A DNA stretch of 64,000 nucleotides from Castanea sativa (GCF_040712315.1 NC_134013.1:35995001-36059000); one strand, 5' to 3'; positions 1 through 12,654 are shown, numbered from the stretch's first letter. Translations and numbers: made by a program. The notes: a model not told the origin generated them from the sequence alone.

Positions 1-1956
1 GACATTGAGAAGTTACCAGCAGAGTCACTATAGCCCAAGGCCTATCGATGAACCTCCGAGTTACCCTTTTGAACCAGTTGTGGTACTCGTGCTGTGGAGG
101 CATATCTCCAAGCACTGCTTCACAATGCCGTTGAAGACGATTACCCCACTCATCGATATGCATAGTATGTTTTTGCATCCAATTAACATCAACCTTCACC
201 CTCAAATCAATGCCATGAAGCACTGTGTCAATGTCAACATTGCGAGGAATTTCTTGGATCATCCCAAATTAACGAACGACACGATTCGGTGTATGTTTTT
301 CTACTAGGTGGAAACATACAAGCGGCACCGTTGCCGTCCACACAGCCCTCCCTACAATGCACCACGGTGGAAGGTCCTCTAACTCAGCTTCATATGGCTG
401 CCACACCACCTACAACAACCAAAAAACAAGTACACAACACATTAGGCAACAATGTTTATATTTCAAAGTTCACCAAACCTATATCTTGTTCCTAAACATG
501 TAGAACAATGCATTTTCATACCTGGCATGGCAACATAGAAGCTATTTGCTCGCGATATCTGTCCCTGAAGATGTGGGCGGGCCTATTTTTCTTGTTTGGA
601 ACCCACAACCACCTACAATCAAGAACAAGGGATCAATATCTAGAACTTTCCTACTGAGATAATTCCAATGTTAAAACTATAATGTAATCACATATAACTA
701 CTGAGATAATCTTATAGATATTTACTTAATTAATAATATCACTAGAATAAGAAACAGTCCTTATAAAAAACAAAGCACATACAAGCCACACGACAGTCAC
801 AAAATTAGAGTATATTAACGTAATCATATATATTGAACCTTTATTTAATTTTTTTTTTATGTTGACATAAAAAATTGCTAGAAGCCTTTAAAATAAATAA
901 ATAAAATCAAGTTACATGATTGTGGGCTTAGGTAATGATCACATACTGTATATGACGTGTATGAGGTAGAGACGTACTTCAGGGACAGTAGACCACACAT
1001 TAGAGGACCATAAGCACCCACTGGCGGGCCAGGCTCAACTACCAGGCACAAATAGGGGAACCTGGCCCATGCCCAATACTAGACCAACAGTAAGCACCCA
1101 CCAATCTGACTGGTGTCCTCGCTTGCCCTGCATAGCTCTTGGTACAACCATGCAAGGTAAACACTTCCCCAACTGTACCTTCGTGGGTTACGAAGGTCTT
1201 CCAATTGCTGCACTCACATTAGATGCACCCTATCGTCAGATTTTGTCCATGAATATTGTGTCCCCCAGTAGCGCTAGGATGTAGCATCGTGCGTACTTAT
1301 GCAGCTGATCCTCTTTAGCATTAGGTGGCAATGGATTATCAACTTGCTCCAAAAGCCGGTTGATGAGAATCCTCTGGCTAGTAAGTTGCTTATGGTTCTC
1401 TTGATTTATAGGTTAAAAGCCAAGGAAGTCCCGGCACACATCCACCCAAGTTTTCTACGTGCTCCCTGTTATAGCGCCACCATCAACAAGAAGGCCGAGA
1501 AGAACCTCCACATCCTGCAATGTGATGGTGACCTCACCATGTGGCATATGGCAGATGTCAGTCTCGGGCCGCCATCGCTCCACTAAGGCCGTTATCAGGC
1601 CATGGTCAATCTCTCTACCTGAGACCCAAAGGATTCCCTCCAAACCAACTGCCTTGATGATGTTCCTGACTCGGTCGTCCACCATTGGCTCTCGATTGGA
1701 GAACTCTGAACTACGGCTACGATAGGTAACGGACCCTAGATCCTGCACAGAACAGAACCATGGATTAATATATGACAGCAAATGCATGTACATTGTATGA
1801 ATTAAATGCATGTACATTGGTTAAATCTTCAGTGTTGTGTTTTACCTGCCCATTCCAAATAGTTTCGGACTGATGCTTGAGCTGTTGTGACAACATCAAC
1901 CTGTCAATGGGTCCAGACTGTGTATAGTCAATCTGTCCAGCATTTGCAGCAGCCAT
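1..1956 (-). pseudogene. Plant mobile domain (MAIN-like / PP7 long form-like) pseudogene, continues past window start
   Basis: Reading the minus strand, an ATG at 1956 opens a first exon (1956-1846) that resembles the N-terminus of MAIN-like proteins and ends in the motif IWNGQ before a GT donor. Exon 2 starts at 1742 after an AG and carries the diagnostic plant mobile domain motifs VERWRPET, HMPHGE and TLQDVEVLLGL (about 1600-1480). The homology continues past a TAG at 1455-1457, through YSWGS and IGGCLLL near 1190-1080, then exons at about 612-522 and 409-1, the last with VVWQPYEAELEDLPPW and WFKRVTRRFI. In-frame stops (1455-1457, 269-271) and at least one frame change break it. The family is known from plant nuclear proteins and from transposon-captured copies; here I infer a decayed transposon-type copy. 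The 3' end lies outside the window. Confidence 0.82.
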
Positions 1957-1999
1957 ACTGCACAAGAATGAACACACAATATGCTTATGGAACTAGATA

Positions 2000-4640
2000 T
2001 GAGTTAGAGCGACTAAAGCCAGTTTGTACAATGAGAATTCGGTAAAAGATGAAAGATTGAACCAAAAGAGGCCAATATGAACACTGAGCTTTTTAGACTT
2101 AGGATTTTATTTTTAAGGTAAAGTTTTGAAGCAAGAAAAAGAGTAGTAGTAGCAATCAACTGCAGCAGAGCCAGATTAGAATTAATAAACTGTAAAGTGC
2201 ACATTTTCTAAATTTTTATATGGATGTAATGCTTTCTATGGATATAATGCTTTCTATGGGTATTAGTCATCTCTTTATATGGATGTAATGCTTTCTATTC
2301 TATAGCGAAGAAGCACAATTTTTCTAAATTTTTATAAGTTATGAAACTTTGTTTGACGTGTGATGCCAAGGAAATCCTAAGTGCGATGCCTAGAATTTTA
2401 CTGTTTTCCTTTTTTGTTTCTTAAATTCCCAACTACTTAAAACCTTACAAACACACATTGGTTTGTCACCTTTCAAACCTTAAATCTCAAAACTTCAAAA
2501 CCCTAAATCACTCACCATCAAACAACCCAAATACCCCATAAAGAACCAAACACAGTTAATGGCCTATTGCTTACAACCCTGGAATAGCAACCCAACTCTC
2601 AAAATTTTTCCTTCATTTCATCCCCAAGTCCTTCTATTTCTTTTTACCATTAGAAGCCCTATCTTCCTTACTATTTTCTAGCCTTTTTCCCACCAAAACC
2701 AAAGCTAAAATTCCAAGCAATCCAGAATTTCCAGACCTGATTTGGCTATATTACTCTTTTTTCCTACGTCATCCTCTCTATTTGCCATGACATATTTTTG
2801 TAAATAGATAAGACTTAAATTAGCCACATCAATCATAAGGTTGGATATTATCCAAAAAAAACCGTTGTTTTATCCAAGATATAAAATTCACAGAGAGAGA
2901 CCATAGAAAATGCAAATTGTTGATCAATGCTGACAAAGACTAAAAGGCCATGCCAAAGAAGAGGAATGTATCATTTACGGATGTGGACAAAGACAGTAAC
3001 TACAAAGACAAGGAGATGCACCGGACCCACAAATTGTTAAGGGCTAGTGCATTCCGCTAAAGACAATATTTTTAATTCTAGAAAGTTTGGGACGACACCA
3101 AAGGGAGTGGACTGGTATCAAGTAAAAAATGATATCTAATACAAAATTGCTTTTATTGATTGTTCCTCTTTTTCCTTTTTTTGAAAGAATCAAACAAAAT
3201 GTTGTGCTTATAAAAATAAAAATTACAAAATTACAAAATAAAAATAAAAACAAACAAACAAAGAAAAAAGAACTAAAAAAATTGTTGTATCAGAAATGAT
3301 GCCTAACGGTCAGTCCCAAAAGGTAACGGCAACAATGTTGCTCCACAAGACTATAATATAATCAATGTTTTTATTGAATTTTCAAGCCACACACCATACT
3401 GATCCTCATAAATGGAAATTCAAAGTCTCTCTATCTTTACTTCACTACATCAAATGGAAATTTAAATGCTACTCCAATCTTTTTAACTGGGCTTAGTCTA
3501 TTTCAATCCAAATGGAGAGAATCTCAATCCTTGCACTTGACCTTGCTAAGGTAGACTATCTTTACTTCACTATATGAATAAGTTCCATTCAACCAGAGTA
3601 TGACACATGGATGCAAATATGCTAGATGGAGCATCAGCCTGGTCTGCATAGTAAATGCTTCCACTCTAATATCAATTTTCAGTACAATACCCCTTCTATG
3701 AGCAACATGAGGGCATATGCTCTCCGAGCCAAGAAAGTACAGCCAGTCTTTATCATTGACCTCAAACTCTCTTACCCAACCAATTTCATAACTTGATGAT
3801 CTAATCTAATATTATGCCTGATCATCACATAGCAAGAGCCATAATTTGACATTCTCTGTCAAATAACTGACATACACTCTACTGCAAGTCTAAATTGCAG
3901 CCCTAGAGTTCACAATTGCTTTTTACTAGAGTTTGGAGAACTTTATATAAACAAAAACTTAAGTAGAGCAGACAATCAGTAAAAACAGCCAAAAGTAATG
4001 GAAAGGGTAAACTATTCAACCAATTAATTAAGGGAGGACTGGTATGATATAGATGACAGAAGTAAACGAAACAATAATTCAATATCAAATAAAATATCCC
4101 AACATAGTAAATGCAGGCATGGCAAGAATTTAGCAACTAAAATCAAATAAAATAGCACTACAACAATATTACATTAATAAACACAATATCATTTCTGACA
4201 TTATCAAATTTAGCAAGAAGAAAGTCATCAAACTTTCAATAACATGGATCCAATTAAACACTAAATCATCAACTTTGACAAACCCTAACATCAACAATTT
4301 AATTTAACAAATACCCAGTTAACAAACCCTAACATCATCACTGCAAAACAATGCATAGTTTAAGATAAAAATTTGAAGTTTGCTTGATATCAATCCACAA
4401 ACAAAACAAAGTGCAAAACAAAACCAAAAAAAAAAAAATCAAACCCACAAACCAATTAAATCTCAAAAAACAATAAAGCTTCGATCTTTTTTAACAGTTC
4501 TATTAGAAATTCAATACGGAAACCAAAATAGAAAAAAACTTGGGGAAACCAAAGTTTCTTTGATTTTTCCCACTGTTTCTCGGCAACCAAAAAATGAACT
4601 TTGTACAAAGTGACTCTTGAAAGACCGCGTAGACTGAAGG
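2000..4640. other. Gene-free AT-rich stretch with a small 18-bp repeat
   Basis: I see no coding homology. The words ATGGATGTAATGCTTTCTAT and close variants occur three times between about 2219 and 2300, and TTTTCTAAATTTTTATA is found on both sides (about 2203 and 2319), so this part is a short local duplication. The rest is low-complexity A/T-rich sequence. Confidence 0.5.
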
Positions 4641-4689
4641 AACTCAAAGCTCTGTACACCTTGCTGTGGCTTTATGAAATCTTTTGGCG

Positions 4690-4930
4690 AAGGCGATGAA
4701 TGTGAAATAGTGGAGACTGAGAGTGGAGACTGAGTGAGAGAAGAGGGTGAGTGAGTGAAAGTGGAAAGGGTGAGTGAGAGTGGAAAGGGTGAGTGAGTGA
4801 GAGAGGCTGAGGTTCAGTGTGAGAGTGAGAGGGTGAGTGAGAGGGAGAGTGAGAGCATGCGAGTGTCTGCTCTGTGTTAGAAAGAGGGTGAGTGAGAGTG
4901 GAGAGTGTCTGATTTGTGTGAGAGGCGTTA
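4690..4930 (+). repeat. GTGAGT/GAGTGA-rich minisatellite tract
   Basis: The tract is a purine-rich degenerate repeat of GTGAGTGAG and GTGAGAGTGG. The word GGGTGAGTGAG appears five times. Long open frames on both strands here come from the repeat and have no recognisable protein. Confidence 0.8.
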
Positions 4931-4952
4931 ATTTTGAAAAAACCCCAACTTT

Positions 4953-5152
4953 AAATCGAGTCTTAGAGACTCGATTTCGTGTTTTTCCACATGGACCAAC
5001 CACGTCACACCCAGATGGCCACGTCACACAAATTGAGTCTTAGAGACTCGATTTCCAGGTGAATGCCACGTGGAAAAAATGTCACATCAAACTGGAAAAA
5101 TCGAGCCTCAAAGACTCAATTTATAAGGCCAAAGTCAAGTCTTTGAGACTTG
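4953..5152. repeat. Four stem-loop dyads with GAGTC/GACTC arms
   Basis: Four copies of an inverted repeat lie at 4953-4977, 5030-5054, 5098-5122 and 5136-5152. The first has arms AAATCGAGTC and GACTCGATTT around TTAGA. The second and third differ by a few bases, and the last is shorter (CAAGTC and GACTTG around TTTGA). CACGTGG/CCACGT words lie between them. Function unknown; probably part of a dispersed repeat. Confidence 0.8.
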
Positions 5153-5239
5153 AGATGTTGCTAAATAATATAATTTGAAAACCAGGCCTACTAACTATAT
5201 AGTTGGAAAGTTATGGTTAATTTCCCATTTTTGCCCCCA

Positions 5240-5926
5240 TACCTCACAAGCGTGTTTGTAAAACCACAACAGGTGGCATGTTGTTTCCTTAGGTTGTCCA
5301 CATACGACACAATCATCATCCATGGTAATTTTCCTACGTTTGAGATTATCCTTGGTGGCTAAGATATTCCAGCCAGCTTTCCATGCGAAGTGTCTTAGCT
5401 TGTGTGGGAGATTCAGTTGCCAAATACCTCTCCAAACCCGTTTGCAATTTGAGTCATTAGAGAAATCACCCTTATTCTATTCTAGCTTCTCCTCATAAGC
5501 TAACGCATATCCCAATTTGACCAAAAAATTTTCGGAATTTGTGGCAACCCAAATTAGCCTGTCACGTCTACTTGTTAAGCTTAATGGTATACCCAAGATA
5601 GCAGAAGCATCCTCGGCATTGAAACATTGGTTGACCAACCCCACATCCCACTCAAAGGCATCTTTGTTTATGAGGTCCTTAACTAGAGCAACCCGTGTGC
5701 GCTGATTTTCTGGGGAAACCACCATGTAGGTACTCGGTTTTGGCACCCATTTATCGTACCAAACTTTATTATTTTCTCCATCCCCCACCTGCCATCTCAT
5801 ACCTTTACGCACCACCCTTTGTGCCGCCATAAGGCTCCTCCACGCAAAGGATGGGTTTCTTCCTATATCAGCCTCCACAAAGCTACTTTGAGGAAAATAT
5901 TTAGCTCTAAAGACTCGGTAAAACAA
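5240..5926 (-). pseudogene. LINE ORF2 C-terminal region with partial zf-RVT
   Basis: The piece 5926-5477 contains KAKYFP-like FRAKYFPQSSF, GDGENNKVWYDKW and related blocks found downstream of RT in plant LINEs. The zf-RVT domain follows in a broken frame with DDDCVVCGQPKETTCHLLW at about 5320-5260. Homology ends near 5240, next to sequence with no LINE similarity. Confidence 0.85.
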
Positions 5927-5939
5927 GGAGGAGGAGTTT

Positions 5940-7528
5940 GTTTGCAGCCTCCATCCCTATTTCGCTAAGAGAGCTAGATTGAAAAGCTTCAAGTCGCGAA
6001 AACCCAAACCCCCACTATCTTTTGGCATGCATAGTTTCTCCCAGCTTAACCAAGCTAATTTTCTCTCATGGTTTACTTGGCCCCACCAGAACTGTCTAGT
6101 CATTCCGGCAAGGTCATCGCACAATTTGTTTGGCAAGAGGAAGCAGCTCATGGTGTATGACGACATTGCTTGCGCGATTGCCTTAACCAAGATTTCTTTG
6201 CCAGCACTAGTCAAAACTTTTTTCTTCCATCCCGACATCTTGCAAGCCACTCTCTGTTTCAAGTGAGCAAAGGTATTGGACTTTAACCTCCCAACCAGAG
6301 AGGGTAAACAGAGGTATAATTTGTATGGTTTGATCACTTGGGCCCCGAACAAGGTTTTCACTCCATCTCTTATTCCATCATTCACGTAGGGGATGAAGAA
6401 AAGGGAAGTCTTGTTCCTGTTTAGCTGCTGGCCCGATGAAGCTTCGTAGACCTGCAGCAATCTCTAAATCTCAGCTGCATCCTCCCTTGTTGCTTGTCCA
6501 AAAATAAGACTGTCATCGACGAAGAAAAGGTGCGAAACTTTAGGCCCCTTGTGAAAGCAGCCACCCCTTTAAGCTTCTTTTGTTGGACAGCTTGGTGTAA
6601 GCGTGCAGGGAGTCCCTTCACACAAATGAGGAAGAGATAAGGTGACAATGGGTCACCTTGCCTCAGTCCCCGGGTTGGTTGCATCTTACCGCAAGGTTGT
6701 CCATTAATTCTCATTGTGTAGGTTACATAGGACACATATCTCATCACTAGAGAAATCCAGTCATCATGAAATCCTGACCTCTTCATTATTTGCTGCAGGC
6801 AGACCCATTCAACTCGGTCATAAGCCTTGCTTATGTCAAGCTTTAGAGCCATTTCACCGCATTTACCCTTCTTTTTTCTACTTATATGGGTCATCATCTC
6901 ATGGGCCACAAGTACATTATCTGTGATTAGCCTTTCTGCCATAAAGGCGCTCTGGTTTTCACGAACAATTTCCTGCAAGACAATTTTCATTCTGTTCGCC
7001 ACCACCTTAAAGGCTAGCTTATAGGCCACATTGCACAAACTAATTGGCCTGTAGTCTGTGACCCTCTCTGAATTCTTGGTTTTGGGAATAAGTACAATAT
7101 GGGTGTCATTAAAGTGTGGGGGAACAGTGCCATGGTTTAGAAAATCTAAGGCAGTAGTAATGACAATGGACTTAACCGTAGGCCAGAAATGTTGGTAAAA
7201 GAGAAAGGGCACACCATCTGGTTCAGACGCTTTTAAGGGGTGCATCTATTGTAGTGCCTTCTCCACCTCTTGGGCATTAAAGTTTCTAAGCAGAGAGGGA
7301 TTCATTCTATTAGTGACTTTTGTGAATGGCCTTAAGTAGCTCTTCTTCCACCACTGGCCTCGAGGATGTAAATAGATGTTTATAATAATCAAGAAAGGTC
7401 CTGCCAATTTGTTCCTTATCCTCCTGCAGAATGTTATCTAAATCCAGCACCCTATTTATGGAGTTCCTTTGCAACCAGTTAGAAGCTTTTGTGTGGAAGA
7501 AAGTGGTATTTTTATCACCTACTCTCAA
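5940..7528 (-). pseudogene. LINE ORF2 reverse transcriptase domain (broken)
   Basis: The longest open piece (7245-6421) holds classic non-LTR RT blocks: IVLIPKTKN, DYRPISLCNVAYK, KLDISKAYDRVEW and [14 protein letters not shown] frameshift follows, so the catalytic F-V-D-D box (about 6523-6512, usual form F/YADD) lies in another frame. The thumb region with [15 protein letters not shown] and [10 protein letters not shown] motifs is at 6460-5957. It belongs to the same element as the domains on either side. Confidence 0.92.
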
Positions 7529-8587
7529 CTAGTTGTTTTGGGACCGTTGGTGCCACATGTCCTCCTCCACATTCAGCCACTTTTTTAGCTCCTTTTTCAC
7601 GGCATAAATGTCCTCTAAGGCGGACTCACCACCCCTCAAATTCTCCAGTAACCAAAGCTTTTTTTGCAATTTAGATATCCGTTTGCCTTCGTGGCCAAAA
7701 GAGTTTTTGTTCCACTCAGTCAGTGATGCATGACACTCCTTTAGGCAATGAAGAAGAGGCCAGTTTGTTCCCATTATTCTTCCTCTTTCCCAAGCATCAG
7801 TGACCACCCCTAAACACCGTTCGTCCCTCAGCCACATTAACTCGAATCTAAATAGCCTTGTCTACCTTTTCCGCCGTCCAATTGGCTTTGCACTCTTAAG
7901 AACAAGTATGCTGTGGTTGGACACTGAATTGGCCACATGGTAGAGCTTATTTGTAGGAAACACTGTTGTCTAATTTGTCGAAACAAAGGCTCTATCCAGG
8001 CGTTCACGGACCCACCCCCTTGCGCCAAGTTTTCGACTCCACGTGAAGTCCAACCCGTTGTAGCCCATGTCATGTAATTCATAGCTATTAATGGTGTCCA
8101 GAAACAACTTCATTTGACCCTCGAGTCTAGCATTACCCCCCTCCTTTTCATTTGCATGAAGAAGCTCATTAAAGTCACCAATGATCACCCAAGGGAGATC
8201 ACATCTGCTACTGAGATTTCGAATCAGTTCCCATGACTCCTCCCGTTAGCATGTCTCCAGGTTGCAGTAAAAGCCAGTAAACCTCCACCTCTTCTTACCA
8301 CATTCCTCATTAACAATCACGTCAATATGCCTCTGTGAATAAGTCAGAGGCTCCATCTGTAACGTATTCTTCCAAAGTAAGGCTAATCCACTTCCACAAT
8401 TTTGGCTTAGCACCACCAGGCCATGTTGTCTCTCAATCTTTCTTTTAACTCCTTCCATCTTCGTTGTCTTACATTTAGTCTTCATTAGAAAGACTTAAGT
8501 GGGATCTTCCTCCTTGACAATTTTTTGGAGTGTTTTAATTGTTAGGGGGTTCCCAAGCCCCCTATAGTTCCAGCTTAAGACACTCAT
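7529..8587 (-). pseudogene. LINE ORF2 endonuclease domain (broken)
   Basis: ORF2 of the minus-strand LINE begins at ATG 8587 with MSVLSWNYRGLGNP, the usual opening of plant L1 endonuclease/exonuclease/phosphatase domains (WNCRGLGNP in most copies). Further blocks are GLALLWK and YSQRHIDVIV near 8400-8300, and IIGDFNELL from 8188, which holds the catalytic-core GDFN motif, followed by DMGYNGLDFTWSR. At least two frame changes interrupt it. The domain would nick target DNA for target-primed reverse transcription. Confidence 0.88.
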
Positions 8588-8589
8588 TG

Positions 8590-10279
8590 TTCCTGGTGGG
8601 GCTGCTCCGCAGCCACCACTGATCCCAGATGTTGTTTCAGAATTCTTCCAAGTTCCTTCACCTCCCCTTCCACTTTCACTCTCTTGCCATTCCCATTCTC
8701 TCCCTGTATCTCTATCAAAGGGGTATAACACCTTCTCTTTGTACCTACCTCCACTCTATCAACCTCCACATCCATGTCTTGAGTAATACTGGCTTCCATG
8801 CTAGAGTTTGGGAGCACCCCTGCCTTATTCTCCTTTCCTTTTGTCAACGGTTTTATTCTTGTTTTTTTTCAGGCCCCTTCCAAATGTCTTCGTTGGGTTA
8901 ATGTCTTTTGTTGTTGCTAGGCTATATGAATCAAATATGAGGCCATTTTCGAGTTGGGCCTGCTTATTAATCATGTTTATGCCCAACGGTATATTAGGCC
9001 CGTTTGCAACAATGAGGCCCACGGGGGCTTGTTGGTATGGGCTGTTACTCCCATCACTATTTAACCCACTTAAGAGAACGGGCATGTATTTAGAGTCCTG
9101 ACCTGCATTGCTTTCCTTCACTTCAGTCACAACCCTCTCTTTGTCAGCAATTGGGAAGCTTTGCCATGGATTACTGCGTTAATCTTAGCAAGTTGCTTTT
9201 TGAAGTCTTTCGCTAGCGCCAAACCTGGCTTTACAGGCTCATCACGGTTTTCTAGCTTCCTCGTACCCTCCACGTCGTCCCTTTCGAGATTGGCGAGCTC
9301 TGATGTACCTACCCGCAGTCCACTAGCCACCTGCCCCAACTGCGTAGGCTCCTTTGGGATGCTTGCCATCCTATCATTTATCTTGTCAACGTCCCTATCT
9401 TCCCTTCGTCCTCTGTATCTCGTCGCCTTGATCAGTTGAGGCTTCTGGGGTCGTTCAGGTGCGGTTCACAACCACGCTCCAAATTGTTTTTCCTCCGATC
9501 TTAGGGACTCCCTACTTTGTATCCATTGTATGCATTCTTTCTTGTCGTGGTCCACCATCCCACACCAGTAGCAAAATATGGGGAGCCGTTCATATTTGAA
9601 GTCTACCCACACTGGGTCTACTATTCCCAGGCGTATTTTCTGGCCCCGGCATAATGGTTCAGTGGTCTTTACCAAGACGCAACACGTAGACAACCTCCCA
9701 TACAGAAACCCTTGTCTTCTACATCCATTTTCTCCACTAAACCTAGCATTTCCCCAATCTTCTTCCCTATTTCCTTTGTCTGGCTCATCGTGGCCAGTCC
9801 ATGGATTTGAATCCAGAATGATGCCCTTTCGAGACACATCTTCCGAGCAGATTCCCCGGCTTGCAACTTGTGAAGAGTGAGGAGATATTTATCATACGAC
9901 CAGGGGCCTAGTAGCAGCACTTTATCTAGATCATCCATCATCTTAAAGAGGAATAAAACTCTATTCTCCCCCAGATTCCTCACCTCAAAGTTTTCTTTGG
10001 TTTTCCATGCTATCTTTGGAACCCTCACCACCAACTCCAAGTTTACTTGTCGTTTCATGTAGAATTTTCCAACTAGGATCGGTCCAACCTCCACCTCCGG
10101 GTTTTGTATCTCAACTTCAGCTTTTTCCTTTGTCGACAGTCATAACCCTGCGCACCTATCCGTAATCTCATCCATGTCCTTTTAGAAGATTCTACCTTAA
10201 CAGAGAAAGAGTTTGCACCAGGTAGCCTTTTTTCACCTCTAGGTTTCCAACAAGACCTAGAGAGAAGAGGAAGTGTCAC
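8590..10279 (-). pseudogene. LINE ORF1: DUF4283 plus CCHC zinc knuckle (broken)
   Basis: This is the nucleic-acid-binding, gag-like ORF1 of the minus-strand LINE. A DUF4283-type segment (about 10094-9670) includes GPWSYDKYLLTLHKL and FWIQIHGL. After a frame change, a segment ending near 9466 carries a zinc knuckle of the form C-x2-C-x4-H-x4-C (CYWCGMVDHDKKEC, 9573-9532), as in zf-CCHC_4 proteins of plant LINEs. A variable linker fills 9370-8600 in several frames. The protein would coat LINE RNA; as found it cannot be made in one piece. Confidence 0.85.
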
Positions 10280-10299
10280 TAATCACATTCGTGTGTGTG

Positions 10300-12000
10300 T
10301 ATTTGTTTTTTAAAAAAAACTTGTTTATTAACTTTTTGAAGTGTCACTAATCACATTCGTTACCACATCGTTTATAAGTTTTTTGTAGTAAAATTTATTG
10401 TAACTTTAGCATTTCCCACCAAAAAAAAGTATAACAAAAAAATAATTTTTTTTTTAATTATGATATCAAGAATTAGTTAAATATTGTCTAAGTAATAACA
10501 AAAGGGCTCCACTTGAATATATCGCTTAAGGCCTCCAAATTTGTTGGTCCAACCTTGATGGTAGAAATAACAATGTTAATGGAAGGAGAGAGAGAAATGG
10601 TGGTGATAGTAGTTATGATGTGGAGGGGGAAGAAAGGTGGTAGTTGTGTTAGTGTAGAAATGAATGAAGGTGAGAGCCTAATAGTAGGTGGTAATAGCAG
10701 CATTATGAAGGTATGAGAGGGGGTGAGGGAGGTTATAATGGTAGAGGTAATGGTGATGGTGGCAATGTTGAGGGAGGGATCACAGGTGGTGATGACAACA
10801 TAGAGAATGATAAAGAAAGTGGTGGTGCAGTGGTGCAAAAGAGTTAAAGAGGAGGGGAAAGAAGGTGTAGGGGCAAAACCCTGGTCCAAAAAATAGTTTA
10901 CATTTTCAAGTACATTATGAAAGTGCAAACAATTTGGCTAAAAGTTTATGCCCTCTAAGTTTAAGATCATTTCTAAATTGATATCTCAATTTTTAAAAAT
11001 TACAATTTATGTCATTGATTATTACATTGATATCAATTTTTGCTCAAAAGATTGTTTTTGGGTGAGGTAACGATTTTCTTCAATTCTCAAATGGTTTTCT
11101 ATCAACTTTTTGATAAGAGCCAAGATATTTTTTTTATTTTTTTTATTTAGAGATATATTTAATGCAATTTTTGGTTATTCTCTTTTGTAAATTATAGTTT
11201 TCTTATTGATTGTGTCATTTTTGGAGTAGATATCATAGCTAAGCACACCTTGATTAGGCATAATGATCTTTCTTTACCCAATATATTGTTCTTACATTTT
11301 TATAATTAAGGATAAAATATCATTTTGGTCATTAAATTTTACCAAAAGTTTACTTTTTCGTTCTTAAACTTTAAAAAGTTCGTTTTTCATTCCTAAACTA
11401 TTGAAAATGTTTTACTTTATACCTTTAAACTTTAAATCTCTATACTGTTAGAAAAATGTTCTTTTTTCATCTCAAATTTTGTCTTTAAGCTATTGAAAAA
11501 ATCCTTCACAAATTTTTGGGATTAAAAAAATTCAATTATTGAATAGAACAAAAGAGGGGGCGGTAGTATATAAAAGGTTATACAAAGTTATATAAGCCCC
11601 CTTCATCATTCATAAAATTTTCATTTGTATTTGGTTATATTTGGAGAAAAAAAAAGTTAGAACAAGCAAACAAACATATACTTTTTGTTTAATCTTTTTT
11701 TTATTATATTTCTTTTGATAAGTAGACAAACGTATACCGGTATACATATGCCAGGTTTCAAAATATTATTATATATGATTGTTATTTATATATGGTTGGA
11801 TTCTAACAGCATAAAGCAGAAGCATTCCAGGACACATGATGCAAGAAATTAAGGAATAAATATACATAAAACCGCACCAGAGATCAGTTGACTCTTGCAC
11901 ATGCCTTACATACTTAACAAAATACTATATTGTTTAGAAATAACACAAAAAACAAAAAAAACAAAAAACAAAAACATTATTTGATATATCACTCAGTTGA
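10300..12000. other. Gene-free stretch with GGTGRT-like low-complexity tract
   Basis: Positions 10560-10870 are an imperfect GGT/GAT/GGA-rich tract (strand +), which keeps an artefactual 146-codon frame open on the minus strand. The words TTGGTCATTAAATTTTACC and relatives at 11310-11480 are a decayed copy of a common plant repeat built from 'stretch-of-T, gene-like ACTTT' phrases. I see no gene. Confidence 0.5.
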
Positions 12001-12017
12001 TGCTACTTAATTGGCAT

Positions 12018-12082
12018 AAAGTTGGACATACCATGCACCCAAATCCCATTGATCATTAAACTCCTCTCAATCATGCATGAAC

Positions 12083-12144
<62 letters not shown>

Positions 12145-12240
12145 AAGTTGGACATACCATGCACCCAAATCCCATTGATCATTAAACTCCTCTCAATCAT
12201 GCATGAACAACACACACACACACATATATATATATATAGT
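12018..12240. repeat. Tandem duplication carrying two (CA)n-(TA)n microsatellites
   Basis: A segment of about 70 bp beginning AAAGTTGGACATACCATGCA is present twice without visible change, at 12018 and 12144 (period 126 bp). Each copy is followed by a CA run and a TA run; the first copy has the longer runs. The Cys/Val-rich and Thr/His-rich frames here are translations of the microsatellite. Confidence 0.92.
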
Positions 12241-12654
12241 TTTAAATCCAACATAATTGATTGATCATTAAACAAAGCAAAATATTATTATATAGAATTT
12301 TAATATATATACATGCAATATTGGATGGTCATGTTGCTATTTTGCCCACTAGGAAGCTCAGGCCGGTGCATGTGACTTTGTCACAAAAACTATATATATA
12401 AAAAAAAAGCATAATTAATTCCAGACATATGAGCCAGACAAATTATATACCTTTCACAGAACGTCATCTGCTACTGATAATAATAATTGTTTACAATTTT
12501 TTACAAGGTTATGTGGCAATAACTAGCTAGATGTATGATATTAACTTATTAATCCTTATTTATGTCTAGATTCTTCCTCAATTTTAGGGTACTTATAAAA
12601 TATAGAGAATTCAAAGGTGTGGAACTGTCCGAAGAGTATTGACTTCATAGTGTT

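Larger units (their letters stand above)
5240..10280 (-). mobile_element. Broken L1-type LINE, 3' truncated
   Basis: On the minus strand the order is ORF1 (from about 10280), endonuclease (from 8587), reverse transcriptase (about 7300-6400) and zf-RVT (about 5400-5240), the order of plant L1 elements. The coding homology stops abruptly near 5240 in the zinc-binding domain; no RNase H region, 3' UTR or poly(A) follows, so the 3' part was lost or replaced. Several frameshifts and stops split both ORFs. Confidence 0.92.

Noticed and set aside
4644..5027. 127-codon minus-strand frame rich in Leu, Thr, Ser and His
   Set aside because: A translation of the GTGAGTGAG minisatellite; it runs into the dyad array and has no homology I recognise.
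10488..10928. 146-codon minus-strand open frame rich in Thr, Ile, Ser and Pro
   Set aside because: It is the reverse reading of a GGT/GAT/GGA low-complexity tract; composition alone keeps it open, and no domain is recognisable.
12003..12275. Open frames with Cys-Val and Thr-His runs
   Set aside because: Both are translations of the duplicated (CA)n/(TA)n microsatellites.
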